Positions 41,765 through 51,454 are shown, counted from the first letter of the stretch. The stretch is 64,000 bases of DNA from Butyrivibrio sp. MC2013 (GCF_000424585.1 NZ_AUKE01000004.1:186001-250000), one strand, 5' to 3'. Program-made: numbers and translations. The notes: generated from the sequence alone by a model not told the origin.

Positions 41765-42514
41765 TCATATCCTTACAGCAATATCCAAAGCAATGTAGAA
41801 CTTACCCAGATCATGGTTAGCAGCAGGTAACGCTTCCACTTCATATCCACTATCTGCAAGTACATCACCGGCTTCCAAAAAATCATAAAGTTCAAGCCCA
41901 TAAAAATCGCATAAAGCCTGAACTCCAGCAAGTTCCATCTCTACAGCTATGCAGCCTTCCTTTTTTCTTTTGGCAACAAGTCCTTTTGTCTCTCTTAGCA
42001 TGGAATCCGTTGTCCAAACACGGCCTTTAACATATGGAACCTTAAGCTCCGTAAAAATGTCCTCCAATTTATTGCAACCCTTAATATCAATATAGTCACT
42101 TGCCGGAGCGTAGTAATAAGAAGCACCATCTCCTCTATAACTCTCTGTTGGAATAATAAATCTTCCTGTTGTCTGCTCCGGATCAAGGCTACCACAGGAG
42201 CCAAACATTACAAACTTTGTTGCTCCTGTTATCCAGTGCACCTCATAACATGCACCCGATGCAACAGCAGATCCTATTGATGTTAAATAAAACGCTATCT
42301 TTTCACCTTTGTATTCCATGCAATATATCGGTATACTTCCCGTGCATGACCCCATCAATGCAATTTCTTTGCACTCATATTTTTCCAGGATGTGATCATG
42401 TATTTCTTTTGAAAAAATGATCAGGCACTTATCTACCAAGTGCTTTGGTTCGCCATAAAAGTGCTCTAATTTTACTATTGGCTTAGTCTTATCATCATAA
42501 AAATCTTCGCGCAT
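41765..42514 (-). CDS. Nucleoside phosphorylase family protein
   Basis: 249 residues of the PNP/UDP phosphorylase superfamily. Visible motifs are ALMGSCTGSIPIY, KFVMFGSCGSLDPEQ (phosphate-site Gly/Ser), ESYRGDGASYYYAP and the substrate-binding IAVEMELAGVQALCDFYGLE. These enzymes cleave purine or pyrimidine nucleosides with phosphate. The exact substrate is open: the motif spacing resembles uridine phosphorylase or a general purine enzyme. It lies between two GNAT genes with short gaps, suggesting one transcript. Confidence 0.82.
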   Translation of the reverse strand: MREDFYDDKTKPIVKLEHFYGEPKHLVDKCLIIFSKEIHDHILEKYECKEIALMGSCTGSIPIYCMEYKGEKIAFYLTSIGSAVASGACYEVHWITGATKFVMFGSCGSLDPEQTTGRFIIPTESYRGDGASYYYAPASDYIDIKGCNKLEDIFTELKVPYVKGRVWTTDSMLRETKGLVAKRKKEGCIAVEMELAGVQALCDFYGLELYDFLEAGDVLADSGYEVEALPAANHDLGKFYIALDIAVRI

Positions 42515-42527
42515 GGTTCACACCTCC

Positions 42528-43079
42528 TCACTCAAATATATTTGCCATTATGATCTCATCCCTGTATGTTCCGTCTTTTAGCTTGAATGCTCTGGGATTC
42601 ATTCCATATTCCTTAAATCCCATCTTCTTGTACATGTGCCTTGCTCTGTCGTTATCACTGTATACTCCAAGCTCAACCTGTTCAAAGCCATTAGCTTTAG
42701 CCTGATCAAGAGCAAGCTTCATCATGAAACTTCCAAGCCCCATTCCGGTGTAACTCTGCCTGATAGACATTCCAAGATAGGCACGATGTAGATATTTAAT
42801 ATGTGGCCTTACGAGCGTTACCCCAAGATCTCCTATGAGCTCATCCCCAATATAGGCGCTTACCATGAAATCTCTCTCGCTTTCTGCAACACTTATAAGA
42901 CCCTCTGCGATCTTCCCCGGATTTAGCTCACCGTCTTCAGGTTCTCTTGCCATAAAGTGCGTCTCAGCAGCAGTAGCTTCCCTATGTAGCTTTACCTTCA
43001 ATGCATCCTCCGGCCCTGCGCTCTTAATGGTGATCTCTCGTCCATCAGGTAAAATGTATTTCTGCTCTTTTATTCTCAT
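42528..43079 (-). CDS. GNAT acetyltransferase
   Basis: 183 residues with the GNAT core: VSAYIGDELIGDLGV, the pantetheine loop region HRAYLGMSIRQSYTGMGLGSFMMKLAL, and NDRARHMYKKMGF. Similar to the YhhY/Rim-type acyltransferases acting on small molecules or amino acids. The substrate is unknown. The start has GAGGTTGCT upstream. First gene of a short series with the nucleoside phosphorylase and the second GNAT. Confidence 0.82.
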   Translation of the reverse strand: MRIKEQKYILPDGREITIKSAGPEDALKVKLHREATAAETHFMAREPEDGELNPGKIAEGLISVAESERDFMVSAYIGDELIGDLGVTLVRPHIKYLHRAYLGMSIRQSYTGMGLGSFMMKLALDQAKANGFEQVELGVYSDNDRARHMYKKMGFKEYGMNPRAFKLKDGTYRDEIIMANIFE

Positions 43080-43119
43080 AGCAACCTCCGAATTAGTATT
43101 TATCTTAATATTTATGAAG

Positions 43120-43155
43120 AAAAAAGCCTCATCAAACTCTCGCTTGATGAGGCCT
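43120..43155 (-). terminator. Rho-independent terminator before the GNAT operon
   Basis: GGCCTCATCAA pairs with TTGATGAGGCT on the minus strand and runs into TTTTTT. The only candidate gene it could end is the micro-ORF at 43185-43298. Confidence 0.85.
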
Positions 43156-43184
43156 TGTATATCGTATCAATTTTAAAGCAGTTA

Positions 43185-43298
43185 CTATGCTTTACTGATA
43201 ACCTTATCCTCATCATACATATCAAAAACAAACCCCTGACCATAATTCACGGGCTTATTAGAGACTATATAATTTGTGACGAGGATAAATCTTTCCAT
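43185..43298 (-). CDS. Possible small protein (37 residues)
   Basis: ATG at 43298 follows AAAGAGAGATGCT at acceptable spacing and opens 37 codons beginning MERFILVTNYIVSNKPV, ending 30 bases before a strong terminator. No homologue recognised. It could be a real micro-protein or the trimmed end of a lost gene. Confidence 0.4.
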   Translation of the reverse strand: MERFILVTNYIVSNKPVNYGQGFVFDMYDEDKVISKA

Positions 43299-43390
43299 AG
43301 CATCTCTCTTTCTGAAAATTATTAGTTGTAAGTATAGTTGACTGACAACTCACTGTCAACTCTTTTTTTGCCAAAAACCTCAAGCCACCC

Positions 43391-43688
43391 CTGCTTGCAA
43401 CTCGCATTACTTGAGTTACAGCGGGGGCTGGCTTATGTCAAAAAAAAAGCGAAGCGGCGGTTAGTACCGCTGCGCTGGCGTGCAGAGCGAGAGCGTCCAC
43501 GAATTGGACACATAAGCCGCCCCTGCTTGCTTGCAACTCGCATTACTTGAGTATACAGCGGGGCTGGCTTATGCTGTCCGAATGAGGGGCTGTCACGCCA
43601 CGCCGGCACTTAGCGGCGCGAAGCGGCGGTTAGTACCGCTGCGCTGGCGTGCAGAGCGAGAGCGTCCACGAATTGGACACATAAGCCA
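43391..43688. repeat. Composite repeat: two copies each of units A and B
   Basis: Unit A (43391-43437 and 43522-43577) reads GCTTGCAACTCGCATTACTT onward, ending in GGCTTATG. Unit B (43449-43518 and 43618-43688) begins GCGAAGCGGCGGTTAGTACC and ends in CATAAGCC, the complement of the end of A, so neighbouring A and B can form large hairpins. B contains inner stems GTCCA/TGGAC and GCGGCGGT/ACCGCTGC. A third B lies at 48083-48148. This makes up most of 43299-43702, which has no other gene. Confidence 0.85.
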
Positions 43689-43702
43689 GCCCCCGCGTCA
43701 CC

Positions 43703-46700
43703 TCACGAAAGCCAGAGTCGCGGCCGCTTCAGGATGCCTGTGGGCTGCAGCTGATATTCGTAGGCCCACCTGCTGCCCTCGCTTCTCCAGGCATTGGGCC
43801 CTTGCCATATATCTTTTTTGTCACATAGGTGAAGAGGCCCAAAGGTATTCATCCTGTTGCCATAAGCGGTAAGTCTTATTGTATGACTCCCCTTTGACAC
43901 CTTGCCAAGGGATATCTCATAAGGCGAATAGGCTATATTGCCCACCTTCCTGCCATCTATCTCCACCCCTATAAGAGGGCAGCTATAATATGTGGTGCTG
44001 AGCATCAGCTCGCCATCTGCCGGTATATCCACCTTGCTCTCATAGCATATGTTGCCGCCATAGAAGGCAAAGCCCTGCCTGCTGATATCTCCGAAATGAA
44101 TGCTGCCGGGAGCTGGCACTATCTCTGCTTCAGAGCCGTATACATTTACTCCGAAATTTCCAAGGAGATACATAGCTTCCACATTTTGCACCTTTATAAA
44201 GGGCATAGATACTTCTATCACATTAATGCCTTCTATGAGCTCTCCAATGCCTATCCTGTGGATATCCATGTCCACGTAGTTACCCCGGTCCTTGCCCGTC
44301 ACTACGCTTCCGTTAAAGATTATCTTGGTATCCTCCGGATGCTCCATTGCCAGATCTACGGGGATTCCGGATACATGGGATCTAAAGCTGTATCTTAAGT
44401 ATAGAGTATGCTCAGGTATTTCCTCTTTATCATTGACCCAGGGCTGTGCCCAGGCTTCCATCCTAAGAGGATAGCCCAGCTGCCTCCTGTAATGATTATC
44501 TATGCGAAGTATCTCGTCCTTTGGTCTGTAGTCTTCATCATCCAGCCTGCTCTCAGCCATATCAAGGAGCAGCACGTTCAGCTCATCGGTTTGCACCTGT
44601 GCAGACTCCGGATATGCTATGTCTATGCTCTTTTGGGAATTGTTATCCTTCGATTCCGGGAAAAGAATCCCATTATCTGCCGCTGCCCCTTCTGATCCAT
44701 CTGTTATATCGCCGCAGAGTATAGCATTCTCCACACCAGTGCTCATAGGATCCAATCTTAGCAGCAGGCTGTCATGCTCATAGCACTGCCTCTCCAGGAT
44801 AGTCCTGTCCCCTTCATATTTGCAGCTAAGAGGATATATCTCTCCTGTCAGAGTATCATAATAGGTCAGCCTGTATAGACCCTGCAGGATTATAGTGATC
44901 TTCTCCATTCTGGGAACATCCTTATTTCCGGGTTTCTCTCCATGGGCTATAAAGAGCCAGCTACTTTCACCGTCGTCTCTTAGCTGGTAGATGAGATCAT
45001 CGGTCCTGGTGCCATTATCCCTTCTGATATCTATGCTGCGGCATGGATCAAGGGCTCTTAGTATCTCCATTTTCTGATAAGGAACATTCACTGCCAGCTC
45101 AGCCAGGGCAGAGGGTCTGTATGAAGGCCTGGCATCTACCAGCTTTGGTACAGCACCGGCTATTATCACCTTCCCGCCCTCTGCTGCAAAGGCTTCAAGT
45201 ATGTCCAGGGTAGAAGACCTGACAGTAATAAGGTCAGGCATAAGGACCATATCGTAGGTCATTTCTCCCACCTTAAGGCGGGCGTCCTTAGTCACCCTGA
45301 TCTCCAGGCTGGGAAGCAGAGATTCTGCCAGAAAATCAAAATCCATCAGGCCAAAGAGCAACCATTTGGTCAGGTCTGTGAAATTCTCATCCCTTTGTCT
45401 GCGGATATCTCCTGTCTGTTCATCATTGCCCCAGCATAGCCAGAAGGATTCGATAGGATGGATCACAGCTACTCGCACCTTGGCTTTGCCCCTGGTCATA
45501 GCAGTAGCCACGCGTGCAAAATGATCTTCCACTCCTTTATATTCCCTGTACCAGGGTGACTGATAGCTGATAGATGCAGGATAATCCCTCTTGGCTTCAC
45601 CTGCCATGGAAGTCCAGGATAAATGCGGCACCCTGACTGTCACTCCCAGAGCTGCCTGCCAGTCTCCCTGCAGCTTGTGTCCTCTAAAGTCAAAGTTATA
45701 GCCTGTAACACCATATAGCTCACTAAGTACACCGGGAGCTCCAAACTGCCTGGCTGCACTCTGAGCCTGCTTTGCAGTAGTATACTCTCTAAAGTCGCAG
45801 AGCATATCTATTCCGGGCATGCCAAAGGATCTGTAGGAACGCATGGCTTCACCAAGAGCTGCAGTCTGCGAGGTCAGGGTAGGCTCTTCCATCATGTGTC
45901 CTGTGAGCAGTATCCCGTGCTCTTTGCACCAGCTGCCAATATTGTCAGCAAAAGCTTCTGTAAAGCGTTCGCTCACAAAGTCATGATATTCGTATCTGAT
46001 CAGGGAATAAACATCTTTTCCTTTTTCCCAGAAGAGCTCAGGAAGTCCTTCAAGGAGGCTGTGACCGTATCTTTTTGTAAAATCTTCTTCAAAGTCATCT
46101 GAAAAAGGTATGGTCACATCCTTTTCATCAAGTGCATAGCCCATCCTACGTTTGAAGGAAAACTGAGGTTCATCTGTAAAAATAGCAGGAACATCTCCAC
46201 CAAAGCTATCCCCCAGGGTCTTGTAATATCTCTCGTGAGTAGTTTCTATAAAGCAGTCTATAGCCTTCTTATCCAGGGTATTCACATAAGCCTGATCATT
46301 AAACCAGGGGCTGTCTCCGGACACCTCAAGATATGCATACCACTCTTTGCCGCTATCTGCGGCGCTCTCCCCTTCTTTTAGAAGCCTGTAACCCTCCAGA
46401 TATCCATCTGCCAGCTTAACTTCATATCTGGCAATGAGCTTTCTCTCACCACCTGAGACCACCTCTGCAGATGTGCAGTAGTTATTTTCTTTACTGACAG
46501 GCACTTCCGGAGCCTTTCTGCTAAATACCAGGTACCTGCTCCTATTGGCATGATCCCTGGTGACCAGGCCCCCTGCTGCCCCTGAGGGCCATCTGTCCTC
46601 ATCATAGAGCCAGGTCAGCATATCTTTCTTTGCAAATTCTTCATGAGCAGTCCTGACCAAGTCCATATATTCTTCGCCCAGATATTCATTGGCCATTCCC

Positions 46701-46876
46701 GTCCTGCAATGTATGTGAGCTCCTCCCATACCCATATCCTGCATGACAGAGGTCATAAACTTAACATTATCCTTTGTCATTTTTGTATTCCATGCCCAAA
46801 ATGGCGCCCCTCTGTACCGGGAAGTGGGATTCTCAAATAGCTCTTTGGTCAGCTTCTTTCCTTGATGATATAACAT
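43703..46876 (-). CDS. GH106-like glycoside hydrolase (alpha-L-rhamnosidase type)
   Basis: A large cytosolic-looking protein of 1057 residues without a signal peptide. The N-terminal part follows the GH106-like pattern: SRYRGAPFWAWN, GGAHIHCRTGMANEYLGEEYM, LYDEDRWPSGAAGGLVT, then GHMMEEPT, and a catalytic-region block around LSELYGVTGYNFDFRG. Beta-sandwich modules follow from about 700. GH106 enzymes release rhamnose from pectic rhamnogalacturonan or arabinogalactan. The start 46876 is chosen for the preceding GGGGGGTATT; ATG 46885 and 46915 are alternatives. It lies downstream of an AraC gene, beside the glucuronate genes, consistent with pectin or gum use. Confidence 0.75.
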   Translation of the reverse strand: MLYHQGKKLTKELFENPTSRYRGAPFWAWNTKMTKDNVKFMTSVMQDMGMGGAHIHCRTGMANEYLGEEYMDLVRTAHEEFAKKDMLTWLYDEDRWPSGAAGGLVTRDHANRSRYLVFSRKAPEVPVSKENNYCTSAEVVSGGERKLIARYEVKLADGYLEGYRLLKEGESAADSGKEWYAYLEVSGDSPWFNDQAYVNTLDKKAIDCFIETTHERYYKTLGDSFGGDVPAIFTDEPQFSFKRRMGYALDEKDVTIPFSDDFEEDFTKRYGHSLLEGLPELFWEKGKDVYSLIRYEYHDFVSERFTEAFADNIGSWCKEHGILLTGHMMEEPTLTSQTAALGEAMRSYRSFGMPGIDMLCDFREYTTAKQAQSAARQFGAPGVLSELYGVTGYNFDFRGHKLQGDWQAALGVTVRVPHLSWTSMAGEAKRDYPASISYQSPWYREYKGVEDHFARVATAMTRGKAKVRVAVIHPIESFWLCWGNDEQTGDIRRQRDENFTDLTKWLLFGLMDFDFLAESLLPSLEIRVTKDARLKVGEMTYDMVLMPDLITVRSSTLDILEAFAAEGGKVIIAGAVPKLVDARPSYRPSALAELAVNVPYQKMEILRALDPCRSIDIRRDNGTRTDDLIYQLRDDGESSWLFIAHGEKPGNKDVPRMEKITIILQGLYRLTYYDTLTGEIYPLSCKYEGDRTILERQCYEHDSLLLRLDPMSTGVENAILCGDITDGSEGAAADNGILFPESKDNNSQKSIDIAYPESAQVQTDELNVLLLDMAESRLDDEDYRPKDEILRIDNHYRRQLGYPLRMEAWAQPWVNDKEEIPEHTLYLRYSFRSHVSGIPVDLAMEHPEDTKIIFNGSVVTGKDRGNYVDMDIHRIGIGELIEGINVIEVSMPFIKVQNVEAMYLLGNFGVNVYGSEAEIVPAPGSIHFGDISRQGFAFYGGNICYESKVDIPADGELMLSTTYYSCPLIGVEIDGRKVGNIAYSPYEISLGKVSKGSHTIRLTAYGNRMNTFGPLHLCDKKDIWQGPNAWRSEGSRWAYEYQLQPTGILKRPRLWLS

Positions 46877-46955
46877 AATACCCCCCATTTCTTTAACGTT
46901 CCATGACTTTGTCATCCCTTAATTCTCCAAAGATATCGTATCAAAAAAAGAGCAT

Positions 46956-46996
46956 AAAAAAAGGACGCTTTTTGTTCAAAAAACTGTCCTTTTTTG
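46956..46996 (-). terminator. Terminator after the AraC gene
   Basis: AAAAAAGGAC and GTCCTTTTTT pair around a 20-base loop; T-runs occur on both strands, so it could act both ways. Confidence 0.75.
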
Positions 46997-47035
46997 CCAT
47001 GGCAAACAGAAGAATAAACCGGCTCTTTACCGCGC

Positions 47036-47995
47036 TTATTTTCGGTCTCTGTACTTCTTGGGAGTCATCCCGTACCTTTCCTTAAAAATCCTATGAAAGT
47101 ATCCCATATTCTCATATCCAACCGCAGCACCTATATCAGCAACAGGCATTGAAGTGCCGGTGAGAAGATACGCAGCCCTGGATAATCTTTTGTTATGCAA
47201 TAACTCAGTATATGTGTGACCGCTGCGCTTTTTGATCTCCTTGGAGAGCCAGTAGAGATTGTAATGAAGCCTCTTTGCCAGATCATTTATGCTGCCATCT
47301 CTGTAATGCTCCTCTATATATCCAAGTACTGTCATAACAAGCTTATGTCCCTCATCCTCCGACTCTATGTCAGAAGCTCCTGTATATTCCAGAAGTTGGA
47401 GGAATAATAGCCCCATGGTGATCTTATTGATACTGTTATCAGAATTCTGCCTATTCATAAGTGTCCAGATCAGATTCTCCACCAAATTCTGGACAGGGAG
47501 TATATCAGCCACCTTGAAATGTATATAACTACTGCTGGCCTGCTCCCCTCTAAGGCACTCTATCACAAAATTCCTTAGAGGATTCTCATCCATATCTATC
47601 ATGGGAAGGACTGCATCAAAGAATTCGGGAAGAATGATAAAATTCACAGCCAGGTCATCCCGACCAGCCTCCTCTATCTCCTGCACGGCATTCTGACTCA
47701 TAAACAGAAGCTCACCTTGTCGAAGATACAGATCCCTGCCATTGATCCTGTGATGGACCATGCCGCTGCATACATACATAACTTCCACATAATTGTGTGT
47801 ATGTGCAGGAAAAGCTATAAATCTGGTATGCTTTCTGATGGATATCAACTCCCCCGCTTCCAGGAGCCTTGAGGCTTCATATATCTGATCCCCTCCGCTT
47901 TGATAAATGGTATTATCCACCTGCCTGCGCCCTTTAAGGATCTCTTCTTCCTCTTTGGTAACCTTCTGAAGTTCTGATATGATCAGCTGATGCAA
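47036..47995 (-). CDS. AraC-family transcriptional regulator (uronate region)
   Basis: 319 residues. The N-terminal cupin-like sensing domain (about 50-130) contains FPAHTHNYVEVMYVCSGMVHH, and the C-terminal HTH (about 220-318) contains two helix-turn-helix units ending YENMGYFHRIFKERYGMTPKKYR. Start codon is TTG at 47995, with AGAGGGGACA eight bases upstream. It sits between uxaC and the GH106-like gene and probably activates one or both in response to a sugar acid or oligosaccharide. A B-type repeat lies between it and uxaC. Confidence 0.88.
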   Translation of the reverse strand: MHQLIISELQKVTKEEEEILKGRRQVDNTIYQSGGDQIYEASRLLEAGELISIRKHTRFIAFPAHTHNYVEVMYVCSGMVHHRINGRDLYLRQGELLFMSQNAVQEIEEAGRDDLAVNFIILPEFFDAVLPMIDMDENPLRNFVIECLRGEQASSSYIHFKVADILPVQNLVENLIWTLMNRQNSDNSINKITMGLLFLQLLEYTGASDIESEDEGHKLVMTVLGYIEEHYRDGSINDLAKRLHYNLYWLSKEIKKRSGHTYTELLHNKRLSRAAYLLTGTSMPVADIGAAVGYENMGYFHRIFKERYGMTPKKYRDRK

Positions 47996-48082
47996 ATGCT
48001 TGTCCCCTCTTTCGCCTTCAATAGGCGTTTATCAGACTGCCTTCCCCCATTCTACAGCTTTTTCATCAATCTTTCACCATAT

Positions 48083-48148
48083 ACGGTTAGTACCGCTGCG
48101 CTGGCGTGCAGAGCGAGAGCGTCCCCGTATTGGACACATAAGCCGCCC
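48083..48148. repeat. Unit B repeat, third copy
   Basis: Shares about 60 of 66 bases with the B units at 43449-43518 and 43618-43688 and ends in CATAAGCC. The GTCC/GGAC stem is kept although the loop bases differ. It lies between uxaC and the AraC gene. Confidence 0.8.
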
Positions 48149-48165
48149 CCGTCTTAAGAGTATCT

Positions 48166-49575
48166 TCACTTATTACAACAGAAGTCAAAATAATTTTTGG
48201 CATTATAGTAGCTGATACCTTTTACTATTGCTTCCAGACGTTTCTCGTCTGCAGGATACTCTCCATTTTCAACCCAGACCCCTATGAGGTCACACATGAT
48301 CCTACGGAAGTACTCATGTCTGGTATATGAAGTAAAGCTTCTGGAGTCTGTGAGCATACCAATAAAATGTCCAAGAAGGCCCAGACTGGCCAGGCTCTTT
48401 AACTGCTCTGTCATCCCCTCCTTGTGATCATTAAACCACCAGGCAGCGCCGTGCTGGAGCTTTGATACAGAAGAGCTGTCCTGGAAGCATCCTATGACAG
48501 ACCCTATAGCAGCATTATCATTAGGGTTAAGAGAATAAATAATGGTCTTTGGCAGTTCTCCCGTCTCCTCAAGGGAATTTAGAAAGCGCCCCATTTCCAC
48601 AGCAGATGAGCTATCGCCTATAGCATCTATGCCTGCATCCGGTCCCAGTGCCCTGTATATCCTCTTATTAAGGTCCCTCTGGACTCCATAGTGAAGCTGC
48701 ATCACAAAGCCTCTTTTATGGGCAGCCCTTCCCTGATGGAGCATAAATGCCGCCCTGTATTTTCTGATCTCCTGATCTGTAAGAGCCGAGCCTTCAAGAC
48801 GTTTCCTGATGATGGCATTTACTTCAGCATCTGTATGATCTTCATAGTGTATCCCGGAAAGTCCATGATCGGATACCTTGCAGCCATTTGCTGCAAAGAA
48901 GTCCATACGCTTATCCAGCGCAGTCAGGAGGCTGTCAAAGTCTGTGATATCAACTCCTGACACTTCACTAAGCCTTGCTATATAATCCGCAAAACCCTCC
49001 TTGTCTATATTCATAGCCTTATCCGGGCGCCATGCAGGTAGAACCTGCACCTCAAAAGCATCCTTCCTGATCTTCCTGTGCCATTCCAGGGAATCTATAG
49101 GATCATCTGTGGTACATATCACCTGAACCTTAGATGCCCTTATAAGGTTCCTTGCTGACATCGAAGGGTCCCTTAGCTTCCCTCTGGTAAGCTCCCATAC
49201 CTGCTCAGCGGTATCGGTATTTAATATGTCTTCATAGCCAAAGTATTTTTTTAGCTCCAGATGAGACCAGTGATACAAAGGATTGCCTATGGCCATTTCA
49301 AGAGTCTCTGCCCATTTTATAAACTTATCTTTGGCCGGAGCATCTCCTGTGATATATCTTTCTTCCACTCCTGCCCAGCGCATCTGGCGCCATTTATAGT
49401 GATCGGCACCCAGCCAGAGCTCTGTGATATTGTCATATCGCACATCCTCATATATTTCTCTTGGAGAGAGATGGCAGTGATAGTCTATGATAGGCAGATC
49501 CTCGCAAAGATCATGATAGAGGTGCCTTGCAGTATCATTAGATAATAGAAAATCTTTATCCATAAACTTCTTCAT
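48166..49575 (-). CDS. uxaC: Glucuronate isomerase
   Basis: Converts D-glucuronate to D-fructuronate (and galacturonate to tagaturonate), the entry step of uronate degradation. The 469 residues match the family; PIIDYHCHLSPREIYEDVRY is the N-terminal metal-type motif, and IGMLTDSRSFTSYTRHEYFRR the C-terminal signature. AGAGGATGTTCAA precedes the ATG. The nearby genes give the rest of the pathway, but uxaA/uxaB for galacturonate are not present, so glucuronate is the likely main substrate here. Confidence 0.95.
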   Translation of the reverse strand: MKKFMDKDFLLSNDTARHLYHDLCEDLPIIDYHCHLSPREIYEDVRYDNITELWLGADHYKWRQMRWAGVEERYITGDAPAKDKFIKWAETLEMAIGNPLYHWSHLELKKYFGYEDILNTDTAEQVWELTRGKLRDPSMSARNLIRASKVQVICTTDDPIDSLEWHRKIRKDAFEVQVLPAWRPDKAMNIDKEGFADYIARLSEVSGVDITDFDSLLTALDKRMDFFAANGCKVSDHGLSGIHYEDHTDAEVNAIIRKRLEGSALTDQEIRKYRAAFMLHQGRAAHKRGFVMQLHYGVQRDLNKRIYRALGPDAGIDAIGDSSSAVEMGRFLNSLEETGELPKTIIYSLNPNDNAAIGSVIGCFQDSSSVSKLQHGAAWWFNDHKEGMTEQLKSLASLGLLGHFIGMLTDSRSFTSYTRHEYFRRIMCDLIGVWVENGEYPADEKRLEAIVKGISYYNAKNYFDFCCNK

Positions 49576-49654
49576 TTGAACATCCTCTTTTTTTCTATTA
49601 TTCCACTGACAAACAAAGCCAGGGAATTAATTTATTTCCGCATAATGATCTATA

Positions 49655-50752
49655 CTATCTCTGTACCCTGGCACCGGCGCCGCCCATCAAAGCTTCAACC
49701 TCTTTGCAGGAAGCCATAGAGGTATCACCGGGAGTAGTCATTGCCAGTGCTCCATGAGCAGCACCGTAGTTCACAGCTTTCTCCGGATCAGCTGTAGTCA
49801 TGAGTCCGTAGAGCAGACCGGATGCAAAAGAGTCTCCTCCTCCTACCCTGTCCATGATCTCCAGATCCTTATAGTCCCTTGCCTTATATATCTCACCGTC
49901 GGCCCAGCACAAAGCGCTCCAGTCATTGACAGTAGCAGTTTTAACAGTCCTTAAGGTAGTAGCTATACACTTCATATTGGGATAGGTCTTTACAACTTCA
50001 CCTATCATCTTCTTATAGCCCTCTACATTGAGCTCTTTAAGGTCCGCATCATTGCCCTCTACCTCAAAGCCAAGGCATGCGGTAAAGTCTTCTTCGTTAC
50101 CGATCATGATATCCACGTAGCGTGCTATCTCTTTATTGACTTCTCTTGCTTTATCAATGCCTCCGATAGCGCTCCACATAGAAGGACGATAGTTAAGATC
50201 ATAGGATACCAAAGTGCCATATTTCTTTGCAGCCTTTATCACGTCGATGACTGTCTGCGAGGATGTCTCTGACAGCGCAGCATATATACCGCCTGTATGT
50301 AATACTCTTACACCCAGCTCTCCAAAAATATGATCCAGGTCCCAATCCTTAGCAGTCGCTTTAGATATAGCTGTACCTGCTCTGTCAGAGCAGCCCACTG
50401 CTCCCCTGATGCCAAAGCCTCTCTCTGTGAAATTAAGACCGTTTCTGCAGATACGCCCAATTCCATCTGTCTTCATCCATTTGATAAGAGAAGTATCAAC
50501 GCCACCCTGGAGTATGAGATCCTCCATGAGCCTTCCCAGTTCATTATCTGCAAAGGCTGTAAGTACGCCGCTCCTCATGCCAAAGCATCTTCTAAGGCCT
50601 CTGACCACATTGTACTCTCCTCCGCCTTCCCATACCCTAAAGCTTCTGGCAGTACGTATCCTGCCTTCACCGGGATCCAGGCGCAGCATCACTTCTCCCA
50701 GTGACAGCGCGTCATATCTGCACTCCGATTTATCCTTAAACTGTAAATCCAT
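49655..50752 (-). CDS. kdgK: 2-keto-3-deoxygluconate kinase (PfkB family)
   Basis: Phosphorylates 2-keto-3-deoxygluconate to KDPG for the aldolase encoded next to it. The 365-residue PfkB-type sugar kinase has the N-terminal VWEGGGEYNVVRGLRRCFG and the C-terminal DRVGGGDSFASGLLYGL, which contains the catalytic Asp. Substrate is inferred from the uronate context. AGGGAGGATCAAG precedes the ATG, 27 bases after eda on the same strand. Confidence 0.88.
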   Translation of the reverse strand: MDLQFKDKSECRYDALSLGEVMLRLDPGEGRIRTARSFRVWEGGGEYNVVRGLRRCFGMRSGVLTAFADNELGRLMEDLILQGGVDTSLIKWMKTDGIGRICRNGLNFTERGFGIRGAVGCSDRAGTAISKATAKDWDLDHIFGELGVRVLHTGGIYAALSETSSQTVIDVIKAAKKYGTLVSYDLNYRPSMWSAIGGIDKAREVNKEIARYVDIMIGNEEDFTACLGFEVEGNDADLKELNVEGYKKMIGEVVKTYPNMKCIATTLRTVKTATVNDWSALCWADGEIYKARDYKDLEIMDRVGGGDSFASGLLYGLMTTADPEKAVNYGAAHGALAMTTPGDTSMASCKEVEALMGGAGARVQR

Positions 50753-50779
50753 CTTGATCCTCCCTAGAATAACTATTTA

Positions 50780-51454
50780 TTATGCTTTCAGGCACATACA
50801 TTCCTGCTTTTGAACACAGCCCCTGATCTCTCTGACAAGCTCCGCTGCTTCTCTGGTCAGCTCTCTTATCCTGTCATAATCACCGGATTCTATAAGCTCC
50901 CCTTTTACCATCCAGCTGCCACCGCAGGCCAGGATACGGTCATACTCCAGATACTCCCTGACATTTGACGCATTTATGCCGCCTGTTGGCATGAATCTCA
51001 CACCGGTATAAGGCGCAGCCACTGCCCTTATATATTTCAGACCACCTGCTGCTTCTGCAGGAAAGAATTTGACCACATCAAGGCCATGCTCAAGCGCTTC
51101 TTCGATATTAGAGGGATTACAAGTGCCCGGGATTATAGTGATCCCTTTTTCCATGCAATGATCCACAACCTTGGGATTAAGACCGGGGCTTACTATAAAG
51201 CGTGCGCCTGCTTCTACTGCCCTGTCCACCTGTTCAGTAGTGAGCACTGTCCCGGCACCTACGAGCATCTCAGGATAGTTTTCGGACAAGCTCCTGATAG
51301 CATCCTCTGCAGCTTTTGTCCTGAAGGTCACCTCTGCCGCAGGAAGACCTCCATCTATAAGCGCTCTGCCCAAAGGGATCGCATCTTCTGCATCCTCTAT
51401 TACCAGGACCGGGATAATGCCTATCTGTCCTATTCCTTCTATTATTTCATTCAT
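50780..51454 (-). CDS. eda: KDPG / 4-hydroxy-2-oxoglutarate aldolase
   Basis: Splits 2-keto-3-deoxy-6-phosphogluconate to pyruvate and glyceraldehyde-3-phosphate. The 224-residue class I aldolase shows IIPVLVIEDAEDAIPLGRAL, catalytic Glu in AAEVTFRT, the Schiff-base Lys in DVVKFFPAE and PTGGINASNV. Short C-terminal extension with three Cys (VQKQECMCLKA). AGAGAGGAATATAAAC precedes the ATG. It is separated from uxuB by two strong palindromes. Confidence 0.95.
   Translation of the reverse strand: MNEIIEGIGQIGIIPVLVIEDAEDAIPLGRALIDGGLPAAEVTFRTKAAEDAIRSLSENYPEMLVGAGTVLTTEQVDRAVEAGARFIVSPGLNPKVVDHCMEKGITIIPGTCNPSNIEEALEHGLDVVKFFPAEAAGGLKYIRAVAAPYTGVRFMPTGGINASNVREYLEYDRILACGGSWMVKGELIESGDYDRIRELTREAAELVREIRGCVQKQECMCLKA

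Noticed and set aside
43338..43872. Open frames on the plus strand sharing an Arg-rich peptide (RRLVPLRWRAERERP)
   Set aside because: They are translations of the A/B repeat units and not conserved proteins.
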